64,000 nucleotides of DNA from Pseudomonas bubulae (GCF_037023725.1 NZ_CP146077.1:595001-659000), one strand, 5' to 3'; counted from the first letter of the stretch, positions 36,576-45,768 are shown. Translations and numbers: made by a program. The notes: generated by a model from the letters alone, not told the origin.

Positions 36576-36641
36576 AAAAAACAACAAGCCACGTGGAGGA
36601 TCCGACGTGGCTTGTTATAGGAATTAAGGCCGGTCAAGCCA
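36576..36641 (-). promoter_or_regulatory. Putative transcription attenuator in the purEK leader
   Basis: On the minus strand 12-bp arms AACAAGCCACGT / ACGTGGCTTGTT (36616-36605 and 36594-36583) are followed by G and six Ts (36581-36576), a full intrinsic terminator 38 bp before the purE start. Just upstream, TGGCTTG (36641-36635) is complementary to CAAGCCA in the left arm and could form an antiterminator. A -10 TATACT lies at about 36663-36658. No reading frame of a leader peptide was identified. Known families of purine riboswitch were not recognised. Confidence 0.6.
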
Positions 36642-36953
36642 GCCGAAGGCCGCGCAGTATACCCCAAACATGTGCCTTGAAAGCACCTTTGACGACCATC
36701 TGTCATGCACATCGGATAATCCTGAATCCCCCGGTTTTATTGACCTGCAGGTCAACGCACTCCTCCTCGGCTACGGCCTCTGATCATCGGGTGCCACGCC
36801 TACATCGCACAGAGATAGAAACGACATAACTCGACGAATTCCAGCCACGGCGAAACCTGGAATTAACGTCTTCACTTAAATTCAAACCGGTAACAGCAAA
36901 AACGTAAACAGTCCTGCAAGGATTGCAGGCTCCTTATTAAAAGGATATTTCCC

Positions 36954-37508
36954 ATGCAACCGATCACACTTTATATTTTTATCCACAACGATGTCCCGCA
37001 CCGCGCCATCAACACATTGGGGCGTGCATACTTCAAAGAGTTTACCGACGAAATCACGGCAATTACAAAACGATCTTTTATATTCAAGGACATACGTAAC
37101 GTGCAGGGCATGACTGACTTCAACTATAAAAGTCAGTCCATAGACGATGTTCTTCATCGATGGGAATTGGCGGCCATCCGATACAAAAACCAACACGGGC
37201 TAAAGTGGGGTAAAACCGAACGCTACATTCTGGTTACGCACTCCCCGCTCAACGAAACCACCCTGGGCTGCGCTTACCCCGGACAACCCGCCGTCATTGC
37301 CAGCCTTAAACACTATCAAGTGATCGCCCACGAAGTAGGCCACAGTTTCAATGCATCCCACAACAATGCAGCACTCGGCCACAATCCATGGGGCAGCGTA
37401 TGTGAAACGTTCATGTTTCCCAACGCTTCAACTTTTCGAAGTAATTGTTACCGTTTCACGCCGGAAAACAGAGACAACATAAGAGCATTCTTAAGTGATG
37501 CCCTTTGA
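36954..37508 (+). CDS. Small metzincin-like zinc metallopeptidase
   Basis: 184 residues without a signal peptide. HEVGHSFNASH at 126-136 fits the metzincin pattern HExxHxx(G/N)xxH, with His126, His130 and His136 as zinc ligands and Glu127 as the base. Met154 in ETFMFPN is a likely Met-turn. Cys residues at about 104, 150 and 165 could form a disulphide. The ATG at 36954 has AAGGATAT upstream. The gene is visibly AT-richer than its neighbours and stands alone between purE and the aspA region, which suggests later acquisition. Export route and substrate are unknown. Confidence 0.72.
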   Translation: MQPITLYIFIHNDVPHRAINTLGRAYFKEFTDEITAITKRSFIFKDIRNVQGMTDFNYKSQSIDDVLHRWELAAIRYKNQHGLKWGKTERYILVTHSPLNETTLGCAYPGQPAVIASLKHYQVIAHEVGHSFNASHNNAALGHNPWGSVCETFMFPNASTFRSNCYRFTPENRDNIRAFLSDAL

Positions 37509-37831
37509 GGCTTAAACTGTTAACAATCTTGTCGACCATCATCTTGATAATGGCTAAAAATCACAATCCATAAACGCATCTACACTTGCCCATGACGCTG
37601 CTACTTAGAAAACGATCACCGATTAAACTTATTTATTACTCGACAGGTTTACGCCCGAGCAATAAATAAAGACCGTCCGCATATTGGTGCCGTTATTGAA
37701 ACATTGCGCATGTCTATTCAAACCGTTTCTGCTGCACCCGTGGCCGAATATCGGCGGGCCGAAAAGCCTGCCGATATTTGCATGATCCTGATTGATGACT
37801 CCTCATGAATTAATGAGGGTGGAGGCCGGGT
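37509..37831. other. Intergenic region with three inverted repeats
   Basis: AT-rich gap after the metzincin gene. 37629-37642 and 37656-37669 form a 14-bp stem with one mismatch; 37747-37759 and 37766-37778 form a 13-bp stem with one mismatch; CCTCAT/ATGAGG surrounds 37805. The latter two lie just after the LysR stop on the minus strand and may end that transcript. No gene seen. Confidence 0.55.
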
Positions 37832-38737
37832 TCACTCCGGTTGAGTTCCACTTTCCAGCTTGCGCCACAACAACCGTACGTTGGCCTTGCGCACCAGGGC
37901 ACAGCGGTATAGGCGAATCTCCAGCGGCACATGCCATTGAGGGCCTCCACACACCACCAGCTCGCCCCGCGCCAGCTCGGCGCGCACGCTCAAATGCGGC
38001 ACCCAGGCAATGCCCAACCCTTCGAGCGCCATGCTTTTAAGGCTGTCGGCCATCGCGGTCTCATAAATAGTGGTAAAGCGCAGGCTGCGCTGGCGCAGCA
38101 GCAAATTCACCGAGCGGCCCAGAAATGCGCCAGCGCTATAGGCCAGTAGCGGCACGCTGACATCGCCCTCCAGATCGAACAACGGCTTGCCGTCTGCATC
38201 GGCAGCACATACCGGGAGCATTTCGGTATTACCCAGGTGCAAGGACGGGAAAATTTCCGGATCCATCTGCAAGGCCGCATCCGGATCGTAAAAAGCCAGC
38301 ATCAAATCGCAACCACCTTCGCGCAAAGCATGCACCGCGTCTCCGACGTTAGTCGCAACCAGTCGTGTCGCGATGTTCAGCCCTTCATTGCGCAACTGGG
38401 CGATCCAGCGCGGGAAAAAACCCAGCGCCAGGGAGTGGGCGGCAGCCACTTGCATGACCTCACCCTGCCCGCCTTCGAGGTGATGAAGGTGACGCAGCAC
38501 CTCACCCAACTGTTCGACGACCGTACGTGCGGTAACCAAAAACAGCTGACCGGCCGCAGTCAACTCCACCGGGGTGCGGGAACGATTCACCAAGGTCAGC
38601 CCAAGCGCCGCTTCAAGGCTGCGAATTCGCCGACTAAAGGCCGGCTGAGTGACGAAACGGCGCTCTGCTGCCTGGGAAAAACTGCGGGTAGCAGCCAGGG
38701 CACTGAAGTCCTCTAACCATTTACTTTCGAGATTCAT
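37832..38737 (-). CDS. LysR-family regulator beside aspA
   Basis: 301 residues. HTH at about 7-65 (LEDFSALAATRSFSQAAERR, FVTQPAFSRRIRSLEAALGL), effector domain after ~90. The ATG at 38737 (MNLESKWLEDF) gives the usual N-terminus. It is divergent from the aspartase gene, a conserved Pseudomonas pair, so aspA is the likely target. Direct repeats TTATGC at about 38804-38816 lie in the gap. Ligand unknown. Confidence 0.87.
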   Translation of the reverse strand: MNLESKWLEDFSALAATRSFSQAAERRFVTQPAFSRRIRSLEAALGLTLVNRSRTPVELTAAGQLFLVTARTVVEQLGEVLRHLHHLEGGQGEVMQVAAAHSLALGFFPRWIAQLRNEGLNIATRLVATNVGDAVHALREGGCDLMLAFYDPDAALQMDPEIFPSLHLGNTEMLPVCAADADGKPLFDLEGDVSVPLLAYSAGAFLGRSVNLLLRQRSLRFTTIYETAMADSLKSMALEGLGIAWVPHLSVRAELARGELVVCGGPQWHVPLEIRLYRCALVRKANVRLLWRKLESGTQPE

Positions 38738-38917
38738 CGAGTCCTCCCGGACGCGCACCAAAATGGGTCACACGCTCGACGCGCCTGCCGCGTCACGTCG
38801 CTATTATGCCGTTTATGCATAGGTTAGTGTTTAAAGGCATTGGCCCAAAATAGTCTGCAGGCCTAGGATTCGCAGCGTTCCGGCCCAGACCGGGTTCATA
38901 TCGAGATGATTTCTATC

Positions 38918-40342
38918 ATGTCCTCCGCTGCATCTTTCCGTACCGAAAAAGACCTGCTTGGCGTACTCGAAGTACCCGCTCAAGCGTATTACGGCATCCA
39001 GACCCTGCGAGCGGTGAACAACTTCCGTCTCTCCGGCGTTCCGATCTCGCATTACCCGAAGCTGGTTGTGGGCCTGGCCATGGTTAAACAAGCCGCTGCT
39101 GACGCCAACCGCGAGTTGGGTCATCTGAGCGACGCCAAGCACGCTGCCATCAGCGAAGCGTGTGCACGTCTGATCCGCGGCGATTTCCACGAAGAGTTCG
39201 TGGTGGACATGATTCAAGGCGGCGCTGGCACTTCAACCAACATGAATGCCAACGAAGTGATCGCCAACATCGCGCTGGAGGCCATGGGCCATCAGAAAGG
39301 CGAATACCAATACCTGCACCCGAACAACGACGTCAACATGGCGCAGTCGACCAACGACGCCTACCCGACGGCCATTCGTCTGGGCTTGTTGTTGGGTCAC
39401 GACGCGCTGCTGGCCAGCCTCGACAGCCTGATCCAGTCGTTTGCAGCCAAAGGCGCCGAGTTCAGCCACGTCCTGAAAATGGGCCGTACCCAGCTGCAAG
39501 ACGCCGTGCCAATGACCCTGGGTCAAGAGTTCCGCGCTTTCGCCACTACATTGAGTGAAGACCTGGCTCGCCTGAAAACCCTGGCACCAGAGCTGCTGAC
39601 TGAAGTGAACCTGGGTGGCACCGCCATCGGTACCGGCATCAACGCCGACCCGCGTTACCAGATGCTGGCCGTGAACCGCCTGGCCACCATCAGCGGTCAC
39701 CCGCTGGTACCGGCGGCCGACCTGATCGAAGCCACCTCCGACATGGGCGCCTTCGTACTGTTCTCCGGCATGCTCAAGCGTACCGCGGTCAAGCTGTCGA
39801 AGATCTGCAACGACTTGCGCCTGCTGTCCAGCGGCCCACGTACCGGCATCAACGAAATCAACCTGCCAGCACGTCAGCCAGGCAGTTCGATCATGCCAGG
39901 CAAGGTCAACCCGGTTATCCCGGAAGCCGTGAACCAGGTGGCATTCCAGATCATCGGTAACGACCTGGCCCTGACCATCGCTGCCGAAGGTGGCCAGCTG
40001 CAACTGAACGTTATGGAGCCGCTGATCGCGTTCAAGATCTTCGACTCGATTCGTCTGCTGCAACGCGCCATGGACATGCTGCGCGAACACTGCATCACCG
40101 GCATCACGGCCAACGAAGCGCGCTGCCGTGAACTGGTCGAGCACTCGATTGGTCTGGTGACTGCACTTAACCCGTACATCGGTTATGAAAACGCCACCCG
40201 TATCGCCCGTATCGCTCTTGAAAGCGGCCGCGGCGTACTGGAACTGGTGCGCGAAGAAGGCTTGCTCGACGACGCCATGCTCGACGACATCCTGCGCCCG
40301 GAAAACATGATTGCTCCGCGTCTGGTGCCACTCAAGGCCTGA
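38918..40342 (+). CDS. aspA: Aspartate ammonia-lyase
   Basis: 474 residues, fumarase/aspartase superfamily. It releases ammonia from L-aspartate to give fumarate. The signature GSSIMPGKVNP (about 323-333), the TSTNMNANEVIAN region and HPNNDVNMAQSTND are intact. Start taken as MSSAASFRTEKDL at 38918; an in-frame ATG at 38906 would add MISI. A strong terminator follows. Together with the downstream carrier and asparaginase it makes an Asn/Asp utilisation cluster. Confidence 0.97.
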   Translation: MSSAASFRTEKDLLGVLEVPAQAYYGIQTLRAVNNFRLSGVPISHYPKLVVGLAMVKQAAADANRELGHLSDAKHAAISEACARLIRGDFHEEFVVDMIQGGAGTSTNMNANEVIANIALEAMGHQKGEYQYLHPNNDVNMAQSTNDAYPTAIRLGLLLGHDALLASLDSLIQSFAAKGAEFSHVLKMGRTQLQDAVPMTLGQEFRAFATTLSEDLARLKTLAPELLTEVNLGGTAIGTGINADPRYQMLAVNRLATISGHPLVPAADLIEATSDMGAFVLFSGMLKRTAVKLSKICNDLRLLSSGPRTGINEINLPARQPGSSIMPGKVNPVIPEAVNQVAFQIIGNDLALTIAAEGGQLQLNVMEPLIAFKIFDSIRLLQRAMDMLREHCITGITANEARCRELVEHSIGLVTALNPYIGYENATRIARIALESGRGVLELVREEGLLDDAMLDDILRPENMIAPRLVPLKA

Positions 40343-40400
40343 TGCTGTAACACGCTCAACGCTCACCAGGTCGAGGGACTAGACACCTCTCACCTTTTGA

Positions 40401-40434
40401 GGGCTTGCAGATACGTCTGCAGGCCCTTTTTTTT
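40401..40434 (+). terminator. Intrinsic terminator after aspA
   Basis: An 11-bp stem (40401-40411 with 40416-40426, one G-T pair), 4-nt loop and eight Ts. It ends about 90 bp after the aspA stop, so the carrier gene has its own promoter. Confidence 0.92.
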
Positions 40435-40452
40435 GGCCCTGGAATTTTGAAA

Positions 40453-40558
40453 CCCCTCCCCCCTCTCCCAGAGGGAGAGAAGACTAAAGGCAAAAGCAGA
40501 TCTGATTAACGCCACAAATCGAGCCCTTTCACCCTCAGGGAGAGGGCTGGGGTGAGGG
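40453..40558. repeat. Long imperfect inverted repeat of CCCTCTCCC type
   Basis: The left part (40453-40479) and right part (40522-40558) share the outer CCCTCACCCC-like and inner CCCTCTCCCTGAGGG elements in opposite orientation. It resembles a dispersed intergenic repeat seen in fluorescens-group genomes. No transposase is linked to it. Confidence 0.7.
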
Positions 40559-40838
40559 CAATTTGACAATAAACAAAGCCATATCGGACAACTCACACAT
40601 GAAAATTCAGTCACTTATGCAGACGCTTCCTGCGCTCCTAGGTATAGTGCCGCCCCTCTTCCTGTGCCCGGCCCCAGCACCAGCGGCCATCGTCAGCACG
40701 GAAACAGCATCGTAAACCAAGCAGCAACATGGCCAGGGTCACATTGATCGCCTACGTTTATGCCTTGCTCAAGCAGGTGTAACGCGATATTTCGATCCGG
40801 CCGTGTTGCCATCAGATAAAAACAGCGAGGAATAATCC
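40559..40838. other. Intergenic region upstream of the carrier gene
   Basis: 280 bp. A possible 38-codon frame (40600-40716) starts MKIQSLMQTLPALLGIVPP, hydrophobic like a signal sequence, with only a weak ribosome site. Otherwise promoter sequence; nothing else recognised. Confidence 0.35.
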
Positions 40839-42260
40839 ATGCTTGAAGTCATCAATGACTTCCTCTCAGGGAAAGTGCTAATCGTGCTCATGGTCGGGCT
40901 CGGTGGCTACTTCACGATCCGCTCGCGTTTCGTTCAGTTTCGTTACTTTCTGCACATGTTTTCGGTTTTCAAGGACAGCCTGCGCAGCAGCGCCGGTGAG
41001 CTGAGCTCATTTCAGGCATTGATGCTGAGCCTGGCCGGCCGTGTCGGCGCGGGCAACATTGCCGGCGTCGGTATTGCCGTTACCCTGGGTGGCCCCGGTG
41101 CCGTGTTCTGGATGTGGGTGACCGCCCTGGTCGGCATGTCCAGCAGCCTGATCGAATGCTCCCTGGGCCAGCTGTACAAGCGTCGTGATTCGGAAGGCCA
41201 ACTGCGCGGCGGCCCGTCCTTCTATATGAAGTACGGCCTGGGCAAAGTGTGGATGGGCAAACTGATGGCCGTGCTGTTGCTGATCACCTTCGGTTTTGCC
41301 TTCATGGGCCTGCAAGCCCATGCCGTGACCCACTCGCTGCAAGACGCCTTCGGCTTCAAGGTCAACTACTCGGGGCTGGCCATCGCCATCCTGCTGGGCC
41401 TGGTGTTTATCGGCGGGATCAAGCGTATCGCTTCGGTAGCCGACCTGCTGGTACCGGTCAAGACCCTGGCCTATATTGCGGTCACCCTGTATGTGATCGT
41501 ACTGCAGTTCGACCACGTACCCGCCATGCTGGGCCATATCGTCAAGAGCGCCTTCGGCCTGGACCCTGTGTTCGGTGGCCTGATCGGCAGTGCAATCGTG
41601 ATGGGCGTCAAACGTGGCGTCTTCGCCAACGAAGCCGGTCTGGGCAGCGCCCCGAACGTGGCTGCCGTGGCCGATGTTGAGCACCCGATCGCCCAAGGCG
41701 TGGTGCAGGCATTCAGCGTATTCCTCGACACCTTTGTGATCTGCACCTGTACGGCTTTGCTGATTCTGTTGTCGGGCTTCTACACCCCAGGTTTTGAAGG
41801 CGACGGCATTGCCCTGACCCAGAACTCCCTGGCAGCCGTGGTCGGCGAATGGGGTCGTGTCTTTATCAGCGTGGCCCTGGCGCTGTTCGTATTCACCTCG
41901 ATGCTCTACAACTACTACCTGGGCGAGAACAACCTGCGCTTTTTGGTTGGAGAGAGCCGCAAAGCACTGATGGGTTATCGCGCACTGGTACTGGTGCTGA
42001 TCTTTTGGGGGTCGATCGAAAACCTGCAAACGGTTTTCGCTTTCGCCGACATTGCCATGACCATGCTCGCCTTCGTTAACCTGGTTGCGCTGGCGATGCT
42101 GTTCAAGATCTGCATGCGCGTGCTCAAGGACTACGATGACCAGCGCCGCGCGGGGATCAAGACACCTGTCTTCGATTCCAGTAAATTCCCGGATCTGGAT
42201 CTCGATCTAAAGGCCTGGCCGCCAAAGCCGGCCGCCCAGGTCGACGAAACAAAACGCTGA
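40839..42260 (+). CDS. Sodium:alanine symporter (AGCS) family carrier
   Basis: 473 residues with about 11 membrane helices. The family motif near the N-terminus (SLAGRVGAGNIAGVGIAVTL, about 65-84) and FANEAGLGSAPNVAAVA (about 264-280) are conserved in AGCS carriers, which move alanine, glycine or related amino acids with Na+. Between aspA and ansA, it may well carry a product or substrate of that pathway. Good ribosome site GAGGAATAA before the ATG. Substrate not determined by sequence. Confidence 0.92.
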   Translation: MLEVINDFLSGKVLIVLMVGLGGYFTIRSRFVQFRYFLHMFSVFKDSLRSSAGELSSFQALMLSLAGRVGAGNIAGVGIAVTLGGPGAVFWMWVTALVGMSSSLIECSLGQLYKRRDSEGQLRGGPSFYMKYGLGKVWMGKLMAVLLLITFGFAFMGLQAHAVTHSLQDAFGFKVNYSGLAIAILLGLVFIGGIKRIASVADLLVPVKTLAYIAVTLYVIVLQFDHVPAMLGHIVKSAFGLDPVFGGLIGSAIVMGVKRGVFANEAGLGSAPNVAAVADVEHPIAQGVVQAFSVFLDTFVICTCTALLILLSGFYTPGFEGDGIALTQNSLAAVVGEWGRVFISVALALFVFTSMLYNYYLGENNLRFLVGESRKALMGYRALVLVLIFWGSIENLQTVFAFADIAMTMLAFVNLVALAMLFKICMRVLKDYDDQRRAGIKTPVFDSSKFPDLDLDLKAWPPKPAAQVDETKR

Positions 42261-42316
42261 TACTTGACGCGGCGGTTCTCCAGAACCGCCGCGTTTTTGC
42301 TTATGGAGACTCAATA

Positions 42317-43321
42317 ATGACCGCAGCCACTCATCACACCTGCCAACACGTCATGGTGCTCTACACCGGCGGCACCATCGGCATGCAGGCCAGCGCCAGC
42401 GGTCTGGCACCAGCCTCGGGTTTTGAGGCACGCATGCGCGAGCACCTGGCCAGCCAACCGCAGCTGCAAGTACCGCAATGGGCCTTTCGCGAAATGAGCC
42501 CGCTGATCGACAGCGCCAACATGACGCCTGCCTACTGGCTACGCCTGCGCAGCGCGATCATCGAAGCGGTCGAGCAGGATGGCTGCGATGCTGTACTGGT
42601 CCTACATGGCACTGACACGCTGGCCTACAGCGCTGCGGCGATGTGCTTTCAACTGCTGGGCTTGCCTGCACCGGTACTCTTCACCGGCTCCATGCTGCCA
42701 GCGGGCGTACCTGACAGCGATGCCTGGGAAAACATCAGCGGTGCCTTGCAGGCGCTGGGCCAGGGCCAGCCTAACGGCGTGCAGTTGTACTTCCACGGCA
42801 AGCTGATGGCTCCAACTCGCTGCGCCAAAGTGCGCAGCTTTGGCCGTAACCCGTTTGTGACGCTGACACGCAACGGCGGCGGGACCAGGGCCAGCACCCT
42901 CCCGGCAGAACTGGCCTACAGCTACCCCAAACACCAGGCCAGCGTAGGCGTGCTGCCACTGGTGCCAGGGATTGGCGCCGCCCAGCTCGATGCCTTGCTC
43001 AACAGCGGGATCGAAGCCCTGGTACTGGAGTGCTTCGGCAGTGGCACCGGCCCTGGCGACAACCCGGACTTTCTCGCCAGTCTGCAACGGGCACAGGAAA
43101 ATGGCATTGTGATCGTGGCCATTACCCAATGCCATGAAGGCGGTGTAGAACTGGACGTGTACGAAGCTGGCAGCCGCTTGCGTGAGGCGGGTGTGCTGTC
43201 AGGTGGCGGAATGACCCGCGAGGCCGTGTTCGGCAAACTGCATGCCTTGCTTGGCGCTGACCTGCCGCTGGCCGAGGTGCGCCGCCTGATCGAACTGGAT
43301 GTGTGCGGGGAGCTGGCCTAA
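42317..43321 (+). CDS. ansA: L-asparaginase, type I/cytoplasmic
   Basis: 334 residues without a signal peptide. The two threonine motifs are intact: LYTGGTIGM (about 15-23, nucleophile Thr) and VLHGTDTLAYSAAAM (about 95-109, second Thr with Asp). It hydrolyses L-asparagine to aspartate and ammonia, feeding AspA. It follows the carrier gene by 56 bp with a GC hairpin in the gap (GCGGCGGTT / AACCGCCGC) and GGAGA before the ATG. Confidence 0.94.
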   Translation: MTAATHHTCQHVMVLYTGGTIGMQASASGLAPASGFEARMREHLASQPQLQVPQWAFREMSPLIDSANMTPAYWLRLRSAIIEAVEQDGCDAVLVLHGTDTLAYSAAAMCFQLLGLPAPVLFTGSMLPAGVPDSDAWENISGALQALGQGQPNGVQLYFHGKLMAPTRCAKVRSFGRNPFVTLTRNGGGTRASTLPAELAYSYPKHQASVGVLPLVPGIGAAQLDALLNSGIEALVLECFGSGTGPGDNPDFLASLQRAQENGIVIVAITQCHEGGVELDVYEAGSRLREAGVLSGGGMTREAVFGKLHALLGADLPLAEVRRLIELDVCGELA

Positions 43322-43340
43322 AAGCCCATAACCCGGCCTA

Positions 43341-43435
43341 TGTAGCCGCTCTAGCAGGCTGTGATGGACTGTGCACCAGACCCGCCTTGATTGAAGGTCC
43401 TGCGGCCCTTATCGCAGCCTGCGGCAGCGGCTACA
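43341..43435. repeat. Inverted repeat of TGTAGCCGCT type
   Basis: TGTAGCCGCT (43341-43350) and AGCGGCTACA (43426-43435) frame an inner inverted GCAGGCTGTGAT / ATCGCAGCCTGC pair. The same outer sequence is at 22714-22749. A dispersed Pseudomonas repeat between ansA and the AraC gene. Confidence 0.8.
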
Positions 43436-43501
43436 GGTTCGGTGTACATCCCCCGGCACACAACTTGCTCGTTTCCTGCACCTCCCAGGCAGGAAACGAG
43501 C

Positions 43502-44494
43502 ATGCTCCACTCCCATCTCACAACGCTCAACGCCGTATCCCTGGTGCTCAGCACCTTCAACGCAGAAGGCTTGCCCAGCGAGATGCTGCTGGCCGGCAGC
43601 GGCATTCGGGCGGCGGACCTGAGCCGTGCAGACACTCGCATCACCACCAATCAGGAAATGCGCGTGTGCGCCAATGCCGTGGCTCTGCGCCGCGAAATCG
43701 GCCTTGAACTAGGGCGGCGCATGCATGTGTCGTCCTACGGCATACTCGGTTACGCCCTACTCACCAGTGCCACCTTAGGTGACGCATTGCGTCTAGCTTT
43801 ACGCTACCCGGCGCTGCTGGGAACACTTTTTGAGCTGAGCCTGGAGGTCGAGGGCGAACAGGTCCGGTTCTGTGCCAATGGCTATGCCGAGAGCCCGCAA
43901 ATGGCGGTGTTCAATACCGAGCTATGCCTGGTTTCGCTCAAGGTTATATGCGAAGACTTGCTAGGCCAATCGCTGCCGCTATTGGGTGCACGCTTTATCC
44001 ACAGCGCACCCGACTACCACGCCAGCTACGGGCAAAGCTTCGATTGCCCGCGTCAGTTCGATGCCGACAGCAATGCTTTCGCCTTCGCCAAGCGATGGCT
44101 CGACCAGCCTTTGCCACTGGCCGATGCGGTGACCCATCAAGCGATGGCCGAGCGTTGCCGCAAACAGAATCTGGAGTTCACCGGGAGACAAACCTGGCTG
44201 GAACGCATCCGCCAGTTGCTGGCCGCACAACTGCATGCAGCCCCCGGCCTCGAAGGGCTGGCCGAGCACATGAACTGCTCGCCGCGCACCCTGCGCCGCC
44301 ACTTGCACGATATGGGTTGCAGCTACCAGACGCTGCTCGATGACCTGCGTTTTGAGCGCGCCAAGCTGCTGCTCAACGAAACCGAATGGCCCATTTACAA
44401 GATTGCCGAGACCCTGGGTTTCAGTGAAACCGCGAGCTTCCGCCATGCCTTCGTGCGCTGGAGCGGGGTTGCACCCAGCCAGTTCCGGGCCTGA
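43502..44494 (+). CDS. AraC-family transcriptional regulator
   Basis: 330 residues. The N-terminal ~200 residues are the OruR/ArgR-like 'Arabinose_bd' type domain; the C-terminal ~95 residues are an AraC double HTH (GLEGLAEHMNCSPRTLRRHL, IYKIAETLGFSETASFRHAF, ending WSGVAPSQFR). ATG at 43502 follows AGGAAAC; an earlier in-frame start would run into the repeat. It precedes the histone-deacetylase-like gene on the same strand by 140 bp and may control it. Inducer unknown. Confidence 0.9.
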   Translation: MLHSHLTTLNAVSLVLSTFNAEGLPSEMLLAGSGIRAADLSRADTRITTNQEMRVCANAVALRREIGLELGRRMHVSSYGILGYALLTSATLGDALRLALRYPALLGTLFELSLEVEGEQVRFCANGYAESPQMAVFNTELCLVSLKVICEDLLGQSLPLLGARFIHSAPDYHASYGQSFDCPRQFDADSNAFAFAKRWLDQPLPLADAVTHQAMAERCRKQNLEFTGRQTWLERIRQLLAAQLHAAPGLEGLAEHMNCSPRTLRRHLHDMGCSYQTLLDDLRFERAKLLLNETEWPIYKIAETLGFSETASFRHAFVRWSGVAPSQFRA

Positions 44495-44634
44495 TTCAGA
44501 GGGGATGGGCAGGGGCCAATTACGGTCAACCATTTTGGCCACATACATCTCCTTTTGGCCGCTCCTGCCGTTCTCTCAAACCCCCGGCGCCGCAAGACTG
44601 TAGCCAACCGCTCATGCCCTGGGAGAACAAGACA

Positions 44635-45666
44635 ATGCTGACGATCTATTCGGACGATCACCACCTGCATCATGGCCGCTGTGAGTTGATGGACGGGCAA
44701 CTGTTGCCCTGCTTTGAAATGCCATCACGGGCCGACCATATTTTGCAACGTGTACAAACCCGTGAACTCGGCCCAGTGAGCGCCCCGCAAGACTTCGGCC
44801 GCGGGCCTATCGAGCGGATTCACAGTGCGGCCTACCTGGACTTTTTCCAGGGTGCCTGGGACCGCTGGGCCCAACATGGCCGCGACGGTGACTTGCTGCC
44901 TTATACCTGGCCTGCCCGTACTTTACGTGCCGTTCTGCCCACCAGCCTGCATGGCCAGCTTGGGTATTACAGCTTCGACGGCGGAGCGCCGATTACTGCG
45001 GGCACATGGCAAGCGGCTTACAGTGCAGCGCAAGTAGCCCTGACTGCCCAAGCCGAAATTCAAAACGGCGCCCACAGTGCTTTCGCACTTTGCCGGCCAC
45101 CGGGGCATCACGCCGCCAGCGACTTGATGGGCGGTTACTGCTACCTGAATAACGCCGCCATAGCAGCCCAGGCCTTTCTCGATCAAGGCCACAGCAAGGT
45201 GGCTATCCTCGACGTTGATTACCATCACGGTAATGGTACGCAGTCGATTTTCTATGAACGTAACGACGTGCTGTTTACCTCGATTCACGGCCATCCTGAG
45301 GCCGAGTTTCCGTTCTTTCTGGGCTACGAAGACGAACTGGGGGAAGGGCCCGGGGAAGGCTTCAACTTCAACTACCCGCTGGCTGCGGGTTCGGCCTGGG
45401 ATCGCTGGAGCGCGGCGCTGGAATTGGCCTGCGCTGAAATCGAGCGCTATGACGCTGGCGTAATCGTGGTTTCGCTGGGTGTGGATACATTCAAGAACGA
45501 CCCGATTTCCCAATTCAAACTCGACAGCCCGGACTACCTGCGCATGGGTGAGCGTATTGCGCGGCTGGGCAAACCGACACTATTTGTGATGGAAGGTGGT
45601 TACGCCGTAGAGGAAATCGGCGTGAATGCGGTGAATGTGCTGGAGGGGTTTGAAAGCGCGCAATGA
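44635..45666 (+). CDS. Histone deacetylase-family amidohydrolase (acetylpolyamine amidohydrolase type)
   Basis: 343 residues. The arginase/deacetylase catalytic set is complete: RPPGHHAA with the double His (about 152-159), GGYCYLNNAAIAAQ, zinc ligands in LDVDYHHGNGTQ and LGVDTFKNDP, and the catalytic Tyr in MEGGYAV. It deacetylates a small acetylated amine, most likely acetylpolyamines, in the cytoplasm. ATG at 44635 (MLTIYSDDHHLHHG) fits relatives; the preceding in-frame ATG at 44614 is less likely. Substrate is inferred from family. Confidence 0.92.
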   Translation: MLTIYSDDHHLHHGRCELMDGQLLPCFEMPSRADHILQRVQTRELGPVSAPQDFGRGPIERIHSAAYLDFFQGAWDRWAQHGRDGDLLPYTWPARTLRAVLPTSLHGQLGYYSFDGGAPITAGTWQAAYSAAQVALTAQAEIQNGAHSAFALCRPPGHHAASDLMGGYCYLNNAAIAAQAFLDQGHSKVAILDVDYHHGNGTQSIFYERNDVLFTSIHGHPEAEFPFFLGYEDELGEGPGEGFNFNYPLAAGSAWDRWSAALELACAEIERYDAGVIVVSLGVDTFKNDPISQFKLDSPDYLRMGERIARLGKPTLFVMEGGYAVEEIGVNAVNVLEGFESAQ

Positions 45667-45678
45667 TCAAGCCCTTCC

Positions 45679-45765
45679 TGTGGGAGCGGGCTTGCTCGCA
45701 ATTCAGCCGGTGCGGTCTGTCTGAATTAATGCGGTGCCCCCCTCGCGAGCAAGCCCGCTCCCACA
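45679..45765. repeat. REP inverted pair 5
   Basis: Halves TGTGGGAGCGGGCTTGCTCG (45679-45698) and CGCGAGCAAGCCCGCTCCCA, with a ~45-nt spacer, between the convergent deacetylase and MocR genes. Confidence 0.93.
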
Positions 45766-45768
45766 GGT

